From Chitinophaga jiangningensis (GTDB taxonomy: Bacteria; Bacteroidota; Bacteroidia; Chitinophagales; Chitinophagaceae), in the NCBI RefSeq assembly GCF_900142605.1, contig NZ_FRBL01000003.1, forward strand, positions 248,001 through 312,000: a stretch of 64,000 nucleotides of DNA. Reading direction: 5' to 3'. The position numbers and the translations under genes were made by a program. Of the stretch, positions 42,239 through 51,075 are shown piece by piece. The notes below the pieces were generated by a model. That model saw nothing but the letters and a program-made list of their open reading frames with translations. It made no database searches and was not told where the DNA came from. Numbering within the stretch: position 1 is the stretch's first letter; every line of letters starts with the position of its first letter.

Positions 42239-43840
42239 ATGAAACGTATGTTCCTTCACCTTACCAAATGGATACCAGTTTTAACCCTGCCTGTGATGTT
42301 GTTGTACGCATGTGGTGATGCAAAGAAAACCAGTACCAAAAATCTTGCCCATTCGGCTGCCAAAGCGGATTCCGCTGCTCAGACCATCACCGTGCCTGAT
42401 TTACCTACCGAACAATATGTAGCTGAAATTATCCGGAAATGCGCAGCTGTCAGCCAACAATTAGCTACGTTGAGTCCGGCAGCCGCAGCGGAGCTGTACC
42501 GTTCCCTTGCGCAATACATGGACACAGCCGTGACCGGCATCTCCCAAAATGAATCAAAATGGCTGGATACCTATATCAACTACTATTCAGAAACTGCGAG
42601 CAAATACCTGCCACCGCCGGATGTGGAAGCCCGGATTAAACTGCTCGCCACCGCCGGGATAGAACCCTGGTATATCGGTGAGGGCTATACGGAGTTAAGA
42701 ATCGTGCCCGACTTTTATACTAAATTATTCGGGCATACCCTGCCTCGGGATTATCAGCAATACCTGCAACTCCGGGCCGATGAAGATACGGTGCTGTACT
42801 CCGCAGATGCTGGCCTGATGATCCCATTCCACGACATCGGGCTCCGTGTTCGCAACTGGGAGAAGTTTTTACAGGATCATCCTAAGAGTATTTTCACGGC
42901 CAACGCGCGGGAGCAGTATACTTATTATCTCACCGATTATTTGTTTGGGCAGGATAATACCCCTGCTTTCGATAACCATTCCGACCTCTCAACACTGCTC
43001 CCGGAAAATAAAGCGGAATACACTGCTTACGCCGACTTGCATAGCGGTACCCACAGCGGGGCTGTGGTAAAGCTGTTCCTGGATACACTGGATAAAGTAA
43101 GCTCCATGGACCAGTTCCGCGATATCATCCGCGATGCAATTAGCAACATCAATGAGATGCGTGTAACCGTTCTTCCTAAGCAACCCGAATTCCACGAAGC
43201 AGCCATTGAAACGCAGACTAAAACTACCTACGATAAACTTCCCGGGGAAGTTGCTATTGCAGAAGGTACGAACGAAAAGATTGACCGCACCCTCGATACC
43301 ATTCTATACTTCCGCCAGCAAAATAATACCTATTGCATGGCTGTGTATAAAAACCAGGGTAGCAAAGGCAGCGCACCTGTATCCGGCTGGGTGGACGTAT
43401 GGGTATTTAAAAAAGTGAACGACCATTGGCAACTGGCAGATAAAATGCTGGAAGCCGGCGGGGGAGGGATGTACGGCAACTCCGGCTACTTCGATAAACT
43501 CCTGGCATTTGGCCCGGATGCTACCGGTATCATTATCAACGGCGGCATCACCCATATGGGCACCAGCGCCTCCTGGGATGATGTGCTGACTTTTTCAAAT
43601 GATAAACTCAGCAAAGCATTTCATATTGTTACATACGACGCTTATGAAGGCCCAACTGGCCGTAGCAGCTGCAACAGCGTAAAATGGTATATGGAACCTG
43701 GAAGCTCCGGTGAAGCCTTTGACCTGGTGATTGTGCCGGGTAGCTGTATGGCCCAAAATACACCGCTGGAAAGGATTGTTGTTAGTGCGAGAGATGGGAA
43801 GTATGCAGTGCCGGCGAAGTTTCAGGAAACGGGGATATAA
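42239..43840 (+). CDS. Lipoprotein of unknown function
   Basis: A 533-residue lipoprotein; the leader MKRMFLHLTKWIPVLTLPVM ends in the lipobox LYAC with Cys25. The N-terminal half is helical (EIIRKCAAVSQQLATLSPAA, YINYYSETASKYL), and the C-terminal half looks like beta-rich sequence with DILYFRQQNNTYCMAVYKNQ-like blocks (read as TILYFRQQNNTYCMAVYKNQ), SGWVDVWVFKKVNDHWQLAD and GPDATGIIINGGITHMGTSA. Two Cys near residues 481 and 504 could form a disulphide. I do not recognise a family. It is encoded alone; a hairpin follows its stop. Confidence 0.8.
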   Translation: MKRMFLHLTKWIPVLTLPVMLLYACGDAKKTSTKNLAHSAAKADSAAQTITVPDLPTEQYVAEIIRKCAAVSQQLATLSPAAAAELYRSLAQYMDTAVTGISQNESKWLDTYINYYSETASKYLPPPDVEARIKLLATAGIEPWYIGEGYTELRIVPDFYTKLFGHTLPRDYQQYLQLRADEDTVLYSADAGLMIPFHDIGLRVRNWEKFLQDHPKSIFTANAREQYTYYLTDYLFGQDNTPAFDNHSDLSTLLPENKAEYTAYADLHSGTHSGAVVKLFLDTLDKVSSMDQFRDIIRDAISNINEMRVTVLPKQPEFHEAAIETQTKTTYDKLPGEVAIAEGTNEKIDRTLDTILYFRQQNNTYCMAVYKNQGSKGSAPVSGWVDVWVFKKVNDHWQLADKMLEAGGGGMYGNSGYFDKLLAFGPDATGIIINGGITHMGTSASWDDVLTFSNDKLSKAFHIVTYDAYEGPTGRSSCNSVKWYMEPGSSGEAFDLVIVPGSCMAQNTPLERIVVSARDGKYAVPAKFQETGI

Positions 43841-43846
43841 TTAAAA

Positions 43847-43877
43847 ACGGGGAGCCGTAATGGTTACAGCTCCCCGT
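43847..43877 (+). terminator. Stem-loop after the lipoprotein gene
   Basis: ACGGGGAGC (43847-43855) pairs with GCTCCCCGT (43869-43877) around a 13-base loop, starting 7 bp after the stop codon. The T-run is weak (AGATTTGA), so termination is likely but not certain. Confidence 0.5.
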
Positions 43878-43953
43878 AGATTTGATGTAGTATTCGTTGT
43901 GTTTTTCGTATAGGTGTTAATGTTATATTTTGTTTAGCGAAGATTGTGTTTTG

Positions 43954-44089
43954 ATAGACGCCTGCGAGGCGTCTCTACACAGGTCTGTAGTGTACCTGAC
44001 CTTGTATAAAATCGTAAATCGTCGTAAAAAATATTCCAGTTGACTAACCCTATAAATTCGCGTAGTAGAGACGCCTGGCAGGCGTCTAT
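43954..44089. repeat. REP-like inverted pair of 25-bp palindromic units
   Basis: The left unit (43954-43978) and the right unit (44065-44089) are inverted copies with a single mismatch in 25 bp. Each is itself a hairpin: GACGCCT-GCG-AGGCGTC on the left and GACGCCTG-G-CAGGCGTC on the right, next to GTAGA. The 86 bp between them are A/T-rich. This GAGACGCC design is a frequent Bacteroidetes intergenic repeat and may be mobilised like REP elements. Confidence 0.85.
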
Positions 44090-44181
44090 TCGCGCCAATC
44101 TACTCCCTGATCTACGCTAAATAAATCACCAATCTCAGTTCATTCAGTAGCAGACTTTCATCTATCTACACACATAAAAAT

Positions 44182-45018
44182 CTAAACTGTTTCCAACTCC
44201 GTACTCACCGTTACTTCTTTCCATTGTTCCACTTCCTCCAGCAACCCTTGCAGCTTATCCTTCGCGAGCTGATAAGCATCCGCACCAAGATACAGGTGCA
44301 ACGCAGGCGTAGCCTCCGCAGCCATCGCAATAATGGCCGTCGCCGCTTTGTCAGGATCACCAGGCTGGTTATGGTTGATTTCCTGCTCGTGCATTTGTTG
44401 CACCGCTCTTACAGCAGTATAGTCTGCAATAGGATTGGCAGGTGTACCTAAGGAACCTGATGTCAGGAAATCTGTTCTGAAATAGCCGGGCATCACCACG
44501 GTGGCTTTGATGCCGAATTCAGCGCCTTCTTCGGCCAGCGCTTCGGTTAAGCCCACCACTGCAAACTTGGTGGCGCAATAAATACCGAAGCCTGGAAAGC
44601 TGCCGGTAACGCCAGCTACTGAGGAGATATTGAATATATGTCCGGATTTTTGTGCACGCATCACCGGCATTACCGCACGGGTGGTATTCAGCAAGCCAAA
44701 TACGTTTACGTCGAAATTGGCTCTTGCTTCTGCATCAGATAATTCTTCGAGCGCGCCCGCCTGGCCGTAGCCGGCATTGTTAATCAACACATCAATGCGG
44801 CCGAAATTCTCCGTGGTGGCCTGCACCGCTGCCGCTACGCTTTTTTCATCGCCAAGGTCCACCTGCAATGGTAACAGGTTTTCATGACTGAGTGCGGCTA
44901 AACCGCTGATCTGCCTGGAGGTGGCAGCCACCTTGTGGCCCTGGGCCAATAATGCTGATACAATGGAGCGGCCTAAACCTTTTGATGCTCCGGTAACAAA
45001 CCATACTTTGCTTTTCAT
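44182..45018 (-). CDS. Short-chain dehydrogenase/reductase
   Basis: A 278-residue classical SDR, an NAD(P)-dependent oxidoreductase. The cofactor motif TGASKGLG (residues 9-16), NNAG (80-83), the catalytic ISS (131-133) and Y147-x3-K151 (YCATK) are all in place. Substrate cannot be told. It lies 82 bp downstream of an AraC regulator on the same strand and is probably its target, a common arrangement in which the regulator activates an SDR gene. Confidence 0.9.
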   Translation of the reverse strand: MKSKVWFVTGASKGLGRSIVSALLAQGHKVAATSRQISGLAALSHENLLPLQVDLGDEKSVAAAVQATTENFGRIDVLINNAGYGQAGALEELSDAEARANFDVNVFGLLNTTRAVMPVMRAQKSGHIFNISSVAGVTGSFPGFGIYCATKFAVVGLTEALAEEGAEFGIKATVVMPGYFRTDFLTSGSLGTPANPIADYTAVRAVQQMHEQEINHNQPGDPDKAATAIIAMAAEATPALHLYLGADAYQLAKDKLQGLLEEVEQWKEVTVSTELETV

Positions 45019-45100
45019 ATTGTTTTCTTTTTTGGTAAAGCAAAGGTAGGGGCACTATCCACCTCAGCAATTGCGGCTTTCAAACCGATTATTGCAAAAA

Positions 45101-46006
45101 TCAAACAAGGCGGTAGGCGCCTGGGGTGGTGCTTGTTTGTTTACGGAAAAAGTTATTGAAATGCGCCGGCTCCTCAAATCCAAGGGCATAGCTGATCTCA
45201 GCCACATTCCAGCTGGTATGCTTCAGCAGGGCTTTCGCTTCGGCGGTGAGTCGCTCCGAAATATGCGCCGTGGTGGTTTTGCCGGTGGTTTCCCGGATAG
45301 CCCGGTTCAAATGGTTTACGTGGACGGACAGCTGATCAGCAAAATCGCTGGCTGACCTCAGGGAAAACCGCTGTCCGGGCGACTCAATAGGAAACTGTCT
45401 TTCCAGCAGTTCGATGAATACCGCCGTAATGCGGGCGTTGGCATCTGTATGTTTATAGAGGGTTTCCGCCGGCTGCATTTTCAGGGCATAGTGCACCAGC
45501 TCCGACAAATAATTTCTTAACAGGTCGTACTTATAGATATACTCTCCGCTGATTTCATCCAGCATTTGTACAAACAGCTGCGCCACCTCTTTCTCCTGCT
45601 TTTTATTCAACGGGTAAGAAGGTACATTGCCAGGAATCATCATCGGCAGCTCATGGGCTTTGGCCCTGCCCACACCAGAGAAAAAGGCTTCCTTGAAGAT
45701 GCAGAAATAGCCACTGGTGCTATTGTCCAGCGACTCCCAGGAATAAGGTACCAGCGGGTTAAAGAAAATAAGCACAGGACCGTTTATCTCCAGCGTTTTA
45801 TCAGCGTAGTGGTACAGGTGATGTCCCCGTATCAGGCTAACCTTGTAGTAGTCACGGCGACTATAAGCCACCTTTATACTACCATCTTCCGAAATACAAT
45901 CCTCCATTCGGAATACATTGAAATGCCCGATGTCCTTTTGAAGGGCAGCCGGTACCGAATGAAATTTCTGTTCGTAAAAATCTTCGAGTGACTCTGTTTT
46001 GTTCAT
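45101..46006 (-). CDS. AraC family transcriptional regulator
   Basis: A 301-residue regulator. The N-terminal sensing domain shows GHHLYHYADKTLEINGPVLI and FFNPLVPYSWESLDNSTSGY, typical of the Bacteroidetes AraC subgroup that controls SDR genes, and the C-terminal double helix-turn-helix (about residues 200-301) shows FADQLSVHVNHLNRAIRETT and NVAEISYALGFEEPAHFNNF. It is upstream of the SDR gene on the same strand and divergent from the 11-gene operon starting at 46256, so it could act on either. Confidence 0.9.
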   Translation of the reverse strand: MNKTESLEDFYEQKFHSVPAALQKDIGHFNVFRMEDCISEDGSIKVAYSRRDYYKVSLIRGHHLYHYADKTLEINGPVLIFFNPLVPYSWESLDNSTSGYFCIFKEAFFSGVGRAKAHELPMMIPGNVPSYPLNKKQEKEVAQLFVQMLDEISGEYIYKYDLLRNYLSELVHYALKMQPAETLYKHTDANARITAVFIELLERQFPIESPGQRFSLRSASDFADQLSVHVNHLNRAIRETTGKTTTAHISERLTAEAKALLKHTSWNVAEISYALGFEEPAHFNNFFRKQTSTTPGAYRLV

Positions 46007-46192
46007 AGCATAAAGTTACAAAATTCAAGCAATATGGAAAATTTGCACCTATAGGGGCACCCACAGGAACATAGCCGAAATACCGCTAAATGCTTACCCG
46101 GTAAGTAATTACCGGAGTTGATACGCTGCCCCTGCCGCCAAGGCGCTGACATCTCCCAGTAAAATCCTCCATCATTACAGTAAAACCTGTCA

Positions 46193-46222
46193 TTGGCCCC
46201 CAACACCCCTTAAACTAATTTG
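46193..46222 (+). promoter_or_regulatory. Candidate promoter of the 11-gene operon
   Basis: TTGG (46193-46196), 19 bp, then TAATTTG (46216-46222) resembles the Bacteroidetes TTTG-N19-TAnnTTTG promoter with one base less in the -7 box. Transcription would start near 46229, which supports ATG 46256 over an upstream ATG at 46220. The same TTGG-N19-TA layout occurs at 63755-63785. Confidence 0.4.
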
Positions 46223-46255
46223 AAGTGCTTAATAATTAACCAGCGATTGGATGTC

Positions 46256-46699
46256 ATGTTTGTAAAGAAATACTACGAAGAATTTGAACCGGACGAAAAA
46301 CGGAAAACGAAAGGCCGCACGATTACGGAAACAGATATTGTGTTGCATGCCGGTCAGTCGGGCGACTTTTTCCCGCACCATATGGATGAAGAATGGTGCA
46401 AAACGCAACCCTTTAAACAACGCATCGCCCACGGCACACTCATATTTACCGTGGCCATTGGATTAACCGCGGAACTGGTAAATGAAGTATCGATGACCTA
46501 CGGGTACGACCGGCTGAGATTTATTGCACCTGTTTTTATAGGTGATACCATCCACGTGAACGTGACCATCAAAGAAAAAAGAGATCACAAAAAACCCGGT
46601 ATGGGACTGGTAACGGAGCTGGTAGAAGTATTGAACCAGCATGGCCGGCTGGTAATGCTTTGCGAGCACCTGTTACTGGTACACAAAAAAGATAGTTAA
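46256..46699 (+). CDS. MaoC family hydratase/dehydratase
   Basis: A 147-residue hot-dog-fold enzyme of the MaoC type, which adds or removes water at an enoyl-CoA or 3-hydroxyacyl-CoA. The catalytic Asp37-x4-His42 lies in SGDFFPHHMDEEW, and RIAHGTLIFTVAIGL completes the hydratase-2 motif; VFIGDTIHVNVTIKEKRDHK is the usual C-terminal strand pair. It is the first gene of an operon with two CoA-transferases, so it most likely acts on a CoA ester made by them. ATG 46256 is chosen over 46220 because the promoter candidate overlaps 46220. The solute-binding-protein homologue starts 2 bp after its stop. Confidence 0.88.
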   Translation: MFVKKYYEEFEPDEKRKTKGRTITETDIVLHAGQSGDFFPHHMDEEWCKTQPFKQRIAHGTLIFTVAIGLTAELVNEVSMTYGYDRLRFIAPVFIGDTIHVNVTIKEKRDHKKPGMGLVTELVEVLNQHGRLVMLCEHLLLVHKKDS

Positions 46700-46701
46700 T
46701 T

Positions 46702-47868
46702 ATGGCCCGAATTGTATTGCAGGGAATCACATGGGATCATAGCCGCGGCCTGACTCCATTGCTGGCAGCTGCCCAGCGTTACCAGGAACTACACCCCGAC
46801 GTGGAAATTCACTGGAAGAAAAGAACGCTGCAGGAGTTTGCCGATGCCCCCATTGAAAAACTAACACATCACTATGATCTCCTGATTATTGACCATCCGT
46901 GGGTAGGCTGCGCCGCAGCCACCCGCTGTGTATTGCCGCTCAATCAATACCTGCCGGCAGCATACCTGAGCAACCAGGCCACCCATTCCACCGGTGGCTC
47001 ACACGCCAGCTATGAATACAACGGGCAACAGTGGGCACTGGCCATTGATGCGGCCACGCCTGCCGCCAGCTACCGCAAAGACCTGCTGGAAAAACACCAC
47101 CAGCCGCTGCCCGCTACCTGGAACGACTTACTGCTGCTGGCAGTAAAAGGGAAGGTAGCCGTGCCGGCCATTCCTATCGACCTGCTGATGAACTTCTATA
47201 CTTTCTGCATCGCCAACGGCACTACGCCGTTTCGTAAGCAGGAAGAAGTGGTCGACCGGGAAACCGGCATGCGCGCCATCGAAAGCATGAAACAGTTGTA
47301 TAGCCTGGTGGATAAAAAAATGTTCCAGTGCAATCCTATCGCCGTAGCAGAGTTGATGAGCCGTACGGACGACTACTGGTATTGTCCTTTTGCATATGGT
47401 TATTCCAATTACTCCCGGCCGGGCTTTGCGGATAACCTGCTGCATTATGCGCCGGTGGTAAGCTTCAACGGCAAGACTTTTCGTACAACCGTTGGCGGTA
47501 CAGGCATCGCCGTTTCTGCGTTTTCCAAACACCAGGACGTTGCCACCGATTTCGCAGCGTGGGTGACATCGGAGCTTATCCAGCGTACCCTGTATGTGCA
47601 GCACGGCGGCCAGCCCGGCCACCGTGCCGCCTGGACGGATGCCACCGCTAATCAGCTGACGAATAATTACTTTCAACAGGTACTTCCGTTGATGGACAAC
47701 GGGTATATACGTCCACGTTATAACGGCTACCTGCACTTCCAGGATCATGCAGGCCTGCCATTGCAAAATTGTCTGCTGGAAAATGCAAACCCGGTAACCA
47801 CCCTGGAAGAAATGAACCGGATTTACCGCGCCAGCCTTATCACTCACCAAACGCATGCTACCGTATGA
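46702..47868 (+). CDS. Solute-binding-protein homologue without signal peptide
   Basis: A 388-residue protein with the fold and motifs of family-1 extracellular solute-binding proteins of sugar ABC transporters: LLAAAQRYQELHPDVEIHWK, HHYDLLIIDHPWVGCAAATR, YRKDLLEKHHQPLPATWNDL and TTVGGTGIAVSAFSKHQDVA. It starts directly with the first beta strand (MARIVLQGITWDH); an in-frame TAG at 46693-46695 rules out a longer leader, so the protein is cytoplasmic. No permease or ABC ATPase is nearby. It sits 2 bp after MaoC and overlaps the first CoA-transferase by 4 bp (ATGATG). It may bind the free acid or its CoA ester inside the cell; this is inference. Confidence 0.85.
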   Translation: MARIVLQGITWDHSRGLTPLLAAAQRYQELHPDVEIHWKKRTLQEFADAPIEKLTHHYDLLIIDHPWVGCAAATRCVLPLNQYLPAAYLSNQATHSTGGSHASYEYNGQQWALAIDAATPAASYRKDLLEKHHQPLPATWNDLLLLAVKGKVAVPAIPIDLLMNFYTFCIANGTTPFRKQEEVVDRETGMRAIESMKQLYSLVDKKMFQCNPIAVAELMSRTDDYWYCPFAYGYSNYSRPGFADNLLHYAPVVSFNGKTFRTTVGGTGIAVSAFSKHQDVATDFAAWVTSELIQRTLYVQHGGQPGHRAAWTDATANQLTNNYFQQVLPLMDNGYIRPRYNGYLHFQDHAGLPLQNCLLENANPVTTLEEMNRIYRASLITHQTHATV

Positions 47869-49052
47869 TGGACTTGCCATTAGAAGGAATAACCGTGCTG
47901 GAATTCAGCCAGTATTTATCAGGACCCTCCGCAGGCTTACGCCTGGCCGACCTCGGCGCAAGGGTCATTAAAATAGAACGGCCCATCCATGGGGAGGCCG
48001 GAAGAAAATTATCCATTAAAAATCTATGGGTAGACGAGAGTTCACTGCTGTTTCATACCATCAACAGGAATAAAGAAAGCTTTGCAGCAGATCTTAAAAA
48101 TCCGGACGACATTGCACTCGTCAAACAACTGATCACCCGGGCAGATGTACTCATTCATAATTTTCGCCCTGGCGTGATGAAAAAGATAGGACTGGATTAT
48201 GCCGCGGCGGCCGACATAAATCCCCGCCTGATCTACGCGGAAATCACCGGGTATGGTAAAGATGGCCCATGGAGGGAAAAGCCCGGTCAGGACCTGCTGC
48301 TGCAATCCATCACCGGACTGGCTTTTACCACCGGCAATTTCACCAATGGCCCCGTGCCATTCGGTATTGCCATCGCCGACATCCTTTGCGGCTCACAGCT
48401 GGTGCAGGGGATTATCGCCGCGCTTATTCGCCGCAACAAAAAAGGAGTGGGCGCACTGGTTGAAATCAGCCTCATGGAATCGCTCCTGGATTTTCAGTTC
48501 GAACTGCTGACCACCTATTACAACAGCCGGCAGCAACCCAAACGGAGTCACACTAACAGCGGACATACCTTGCTGGGTGCACCTTACGGCGTATACAAAA
48601 CCGCCGATGGGTACATCGCCCTCGCCATGATGGATATTGGTGTACTCGCTGAAACCATTGAATGTACCGCCTTGTATGGCTTTACAAACGACCATGCCTT
48701 TGCACAGCGGGACCATATCAAAGCCCTGCTGGCGGCACATCTGCTTACCCAGCCGGCACAGCACTGGTTGCAACGCCTGCAGCAGCGCGGCCTCTGGGCG
48801 ATGGAGGTTTTCGACTGGGAAAAAATGATGGCCCACGATTCCTACCGCGCCCTTCAAATGGAGCAAACATTGAAGGCGGAGGGAAAACAGATCATTACTA
48901 CCCGCTGCCCGATCCGCATCAATGGCAGACGGCTGTTCTCCGACCGGCCGGCGCCAAAGGTGGGAGAGCATACCGAAAAACTGATCCGGGAAATGAATGA
49001 AGTGATAGTAAATAAAGAACCGCATGCTTTTAGACGATATACTGGTAATTGA
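47865..49052 (+). CDS. CaiB/BaiF family III CoA-transferase, copy 1
   Basis: A 395-residue family III CoA-transferase, which moves CoA between carboxylic acids. Motifs: LEFSQYLSGPSAGLRLADLG, ARVIKIERP, HTINRNKESFAADLKNPDD, HNFRPGVMKKIGLDY and GYGKDGPW. The likely catalytic Asp172 lies in IAIADILCGSQL, aligning with Asp169 of formyl-CoA transferase. The start overlaps the stop of the solute-binding-protein homologue (GTATGATGG). The frame is open 32 codons further upstream, but ATG 47865 or 47868 begins just before the conserved N-terminus. A paralogue follows with a 29-bp overlap; the two may form a heteromer of interlocked rings. Confidence 0.9.
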   Translation: MMDLPLEGITVLEFSQYLSGPSAGLRLADLGARVIKIERPIHGEAGRKLSIKNLWVDESSLLFHTINRNKESFAADLKNPDDIALVKQLITRADVLIHNFRPGVMKKIGLDYAAAADINPRLIYAEITGYGKDGPWREKPGQDLLLQSITGLAFTTGNFTNGPVPFGIAIADILCGSQLVQGIIAALIRRNKKGVGALVEISLMESLLDFQFELLTTYYNSRQQPKRSHTNSGHTLLGAPYGVYKTADGYIALAMMDIGVLAETIECTALYGFTNDHAFAQRDHIKALLAAHLLTQPAQHWLQRLQQRGLWAMEVFDWEKMMAHDSYRALQMEQTLKAEGKQIITTRCPIRINGRRLFSDRPAPKVGEHTEKLIREMNEVIVNKEPHAFRRYTGN

Positions 49053-50169
49053 TTTTAGCCAATTTTTATCCGGACCCAGTGCCGCGCTGCGACTGGCAGA
49101 CCTGGGCGCGCAGGTCATCAAAATAGAGAAACCCGGCACCGGAGATATTTGCAGGCAACTGTATGTATCCGATGTGCAGATAGAAGGTGAATCTACCATC
49201 TTCCACGCCATCAACCGCAACAAGAAAAGCTATGTGGCAGATTTAAAAGATCCCGCCGACCTGGTTAAAATAAAGAAACTCCTGGCCCGGGCAGACGTGA
49301 TGATGCATAATTTCAGACCTGGTGTGATGGAACGCATAGGACTGGACTATGAAAGTGTGAAGGCCATCAACCCGGGCATTGTGTATGCAGAGCTGAACGG
49401 TTTTGGACAGGAAGGGCCGTGGAAAGACTTACCCGGACAGGATTTGCTGCTGCAGGCCGCATCCGGACTTACCTGGCTCAGCAATAATCTGGACGAAAAT
49501 CCAACGCCGATGGGCGTAGCCGTAGCCGATATTCTGGCGGGCACACATCTCACACAAGGCGTGCTGGCAGCCCTGCTGAAGAATAGTATCAGCGGCAAAG
49601 GGGCGCTGGTGCAGGTGAGTATGTTTGAAAGTTCGCTGGATTTTCAGTTTGAAGTACTGACTTGTTATTATAACGACGGCCGGCAGCTGCCGGTACGTAG
49701 TGCGGTCAATAACGGGCACGCCTATATTTCAGCACCCTACGGGATTTACAAAACCAGCAGTGGCTACATGGCGCTGGCCATGGGCAACATCCTGGTACTG
49801 GCTGATTTGCTGGGATGTGCACCGCTGAAACAATTTACAGAACCAGCCAGCTGGTTTAATAAAAGAGATGATATCAAGCAGATATTAGCCGATCACCTGG
49901 CTGGTAACACGGCCGCGCATTGGTTGTCCATTTTGGAGAAAGCGGATATCTGGTGTGCCCCGGTAATGGACTATGATCAGCTGGTAAATGAGGAGGCGTA
50001 CCGCGTCCTGAATATGGAGATCACCGTGAAAACGAGCAACGGCTTATCGGTAAAAACAACAAGATGCCCTATTAGAGTAGACGGGAAATTATTATCTTCC
50101 GCCAAAGGAGCCCCGCTGCTGGGGGAGGATAATGACGGAATAGACAGGCTGTTTGGGCTCTCGGATTAA
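49024..50169 (+). CDS. CaiB/BaiF family III CoA-transferase, copy 2
   Basis: A 381-residue paralogue of the preceding protein with the same framework: IDFSQFLSGPSAALRLADLG, FHAINRNKKSYVADLKDPAD, HNFRPGVMERIGLDY, GFGQEGPWKDLPGQDLLLQA. Asp169 (VAVADILAGTHLTQG) is the likely catalytic residue. Both paralogues keep this Asp, so neither is an obvious dead subunit. It overlaps copy 1 by 29 bp. Substrate is not known; the operon points to an organic acid released from or derived from a plant glycoside. Confidence 0.9.
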   Translation: MLLDDILVIDFSQFLSGPSAALRLADLGAQVIKIEKPGTGDICRQLYVSDVQIEGESTIFHAINRNKKSYVADLKDPADLVKIKKLLARADVMMHNFRPGVMERIGLDYESVKAINPGIVYAELNGFGQEGPWKDLPGQDLLLQAASGLTWLSNNLDENPTPMGVAVADILAGTHLTQGVLAALLKNSISGKGALVQVSMFESSLDFQFEVLTCYYNDGRQLPVRSAVNNGHAYISAPYGIYKTSSGYMALAMGNILVLADLLGCAPLKQFTEPASWFNKRDDIKQILADHLAGNTAAHWLSILEKADIWCAPVMDYDQLVNEEAYRVLNMEITVKTSNGLSVKTTRCPIRVDGKLLSSAKGAPLLGEDNDGIDRLFGLSD

Positions 50170-50208
50170 CCTCGTCCATCCACGTGGACGCCAAGAAAAC
50201 CTGAATCG

Positions 50209-51066
50209 ATGAAAATTGTCGATACCCATTTACACGTATGGAACCTCCGCCGGGCAGCCTATCCCTGGCTGGAAGGGGATCGTTCTATCCTGAATCGCAC
50301 CTGGAGCATTGAAGAGCTCGAACCCGCAAGGGCCGCCTCCGGTGTTACGCATGGCGTGCTGGTACAAGCCAGCGGCTGTATGGAAGATACGGAGCTGATG
50401 CTGGAAACTGCCCGCAACACGCCATGGGTACATGGGGTAGTAGTCTGGCTACCGCTAACGGATACACGTCGCACGGCAGCATTGCTGGAAACACAATTTC
50501 TCAGCGAACCTTATTTCAAAGGCATCCGCCACCAGATCCACGACGAACCCGATCCACGATGGCTGTTGCAACCTGCGGTGATAGATAGTTTACAGTTGCT
50601 TGCGCAGCATGATATTCCGTACGACCTCGTAGGTGTACTGCCTGCACACCTGGAAACAGCATTGGAAGTAGCTTCCCGGGTACCCACCCTCAGGATGGTT
50701 TTTGACCATCTTAACCAACCGCCTATCAGTAGCGGGGAGCAGTCGGGCAGGTGGCACTACCTTATGCGCGAAGCGGCGGGACATCCAAACTTTTACGCGA
50801 AAATATCCGGGCTGGGCACTGCCTCCGGGAATTTTGAAGGTCGCACCGCGGAGCATATACTGCCGTATGTGGAATACGTTCTTACGCAGTTCGGCGCGGA
50901 GCGCTGCTGCTGTGGGGGCGACTGGCCGGTATCCATGTTATCCGATGATTATGCCGGCACCTGGCAAACTATACGGAGTATATTGGCGAAACTCTGCACT
51001 GCCGCCGATCAGGAGAAAATATTACACGACAATGCCTGTCGTTTTTACAATTTATCAACCGATTAA
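50209..51066 (+). CDS. COG3618 amidohydrolase, sugar-lactonase type
   Basis: A 285-residue TIM-barrel metal-dependent hydrolase of amidohydrolase family 2, the branch that contains L-fuconolactonase, L-rhamnono-1,4-lactonase and 2-pyrone-4,6-dicarboxylate lactonase. Motifs: H7-L-H9 (IVDTHLHVWN), YFKGIRHQIHDEPDP, PTLRMVFDHLNQPPI, NFYAKISGLG and CCCGGDWPVSML with the metal-binding Asp. Adjacent RhaT-like and Gfo/Idh/MocA genes suggest an oxidative deoxysugar route in which this enzyme opens the aldonolactone. It lies 39 bp after copy 2 of the CoA-transferase. Confidence 0.85.
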   Translation: MKIVDTHLHVWNLRRAAYPWLEGDRSILNRTWSIEELEPARAASGVTHGVLVQASGCMEDTELMLETARNTPWVHGVVVWLPLTDTRRTAALLETQFLSEPYFKGIRHQIHDEPDPRWLLQPAVIDSLQLLAQHDIPYDLVGVLPAHLETALEVASRVPTLRMVFDHLNQPPISSGEQSGRWHYLMREAAGHPNFYAKISGLGTASGNFEGRTAEHILPYVEYVLTQFGAERCCCGGDWPVSMLSDDYAGTWQTIRSILAKLCTAADQEKILHDNACRFYNLSTD

Positions 51067-51075
51067 TTCAGTGCC

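Larger units (their letters stand above)
43841..44181. other. 341-bp gene-free stretch with REP-like inverted pair
   Basis: This gap between converging genes contains the stem-loop at 43847-43877 and the inverted pair at 43954-43978 / 44065-44089. No coding sequence or RNA gene is recognised in it. Confidence 0.6.
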
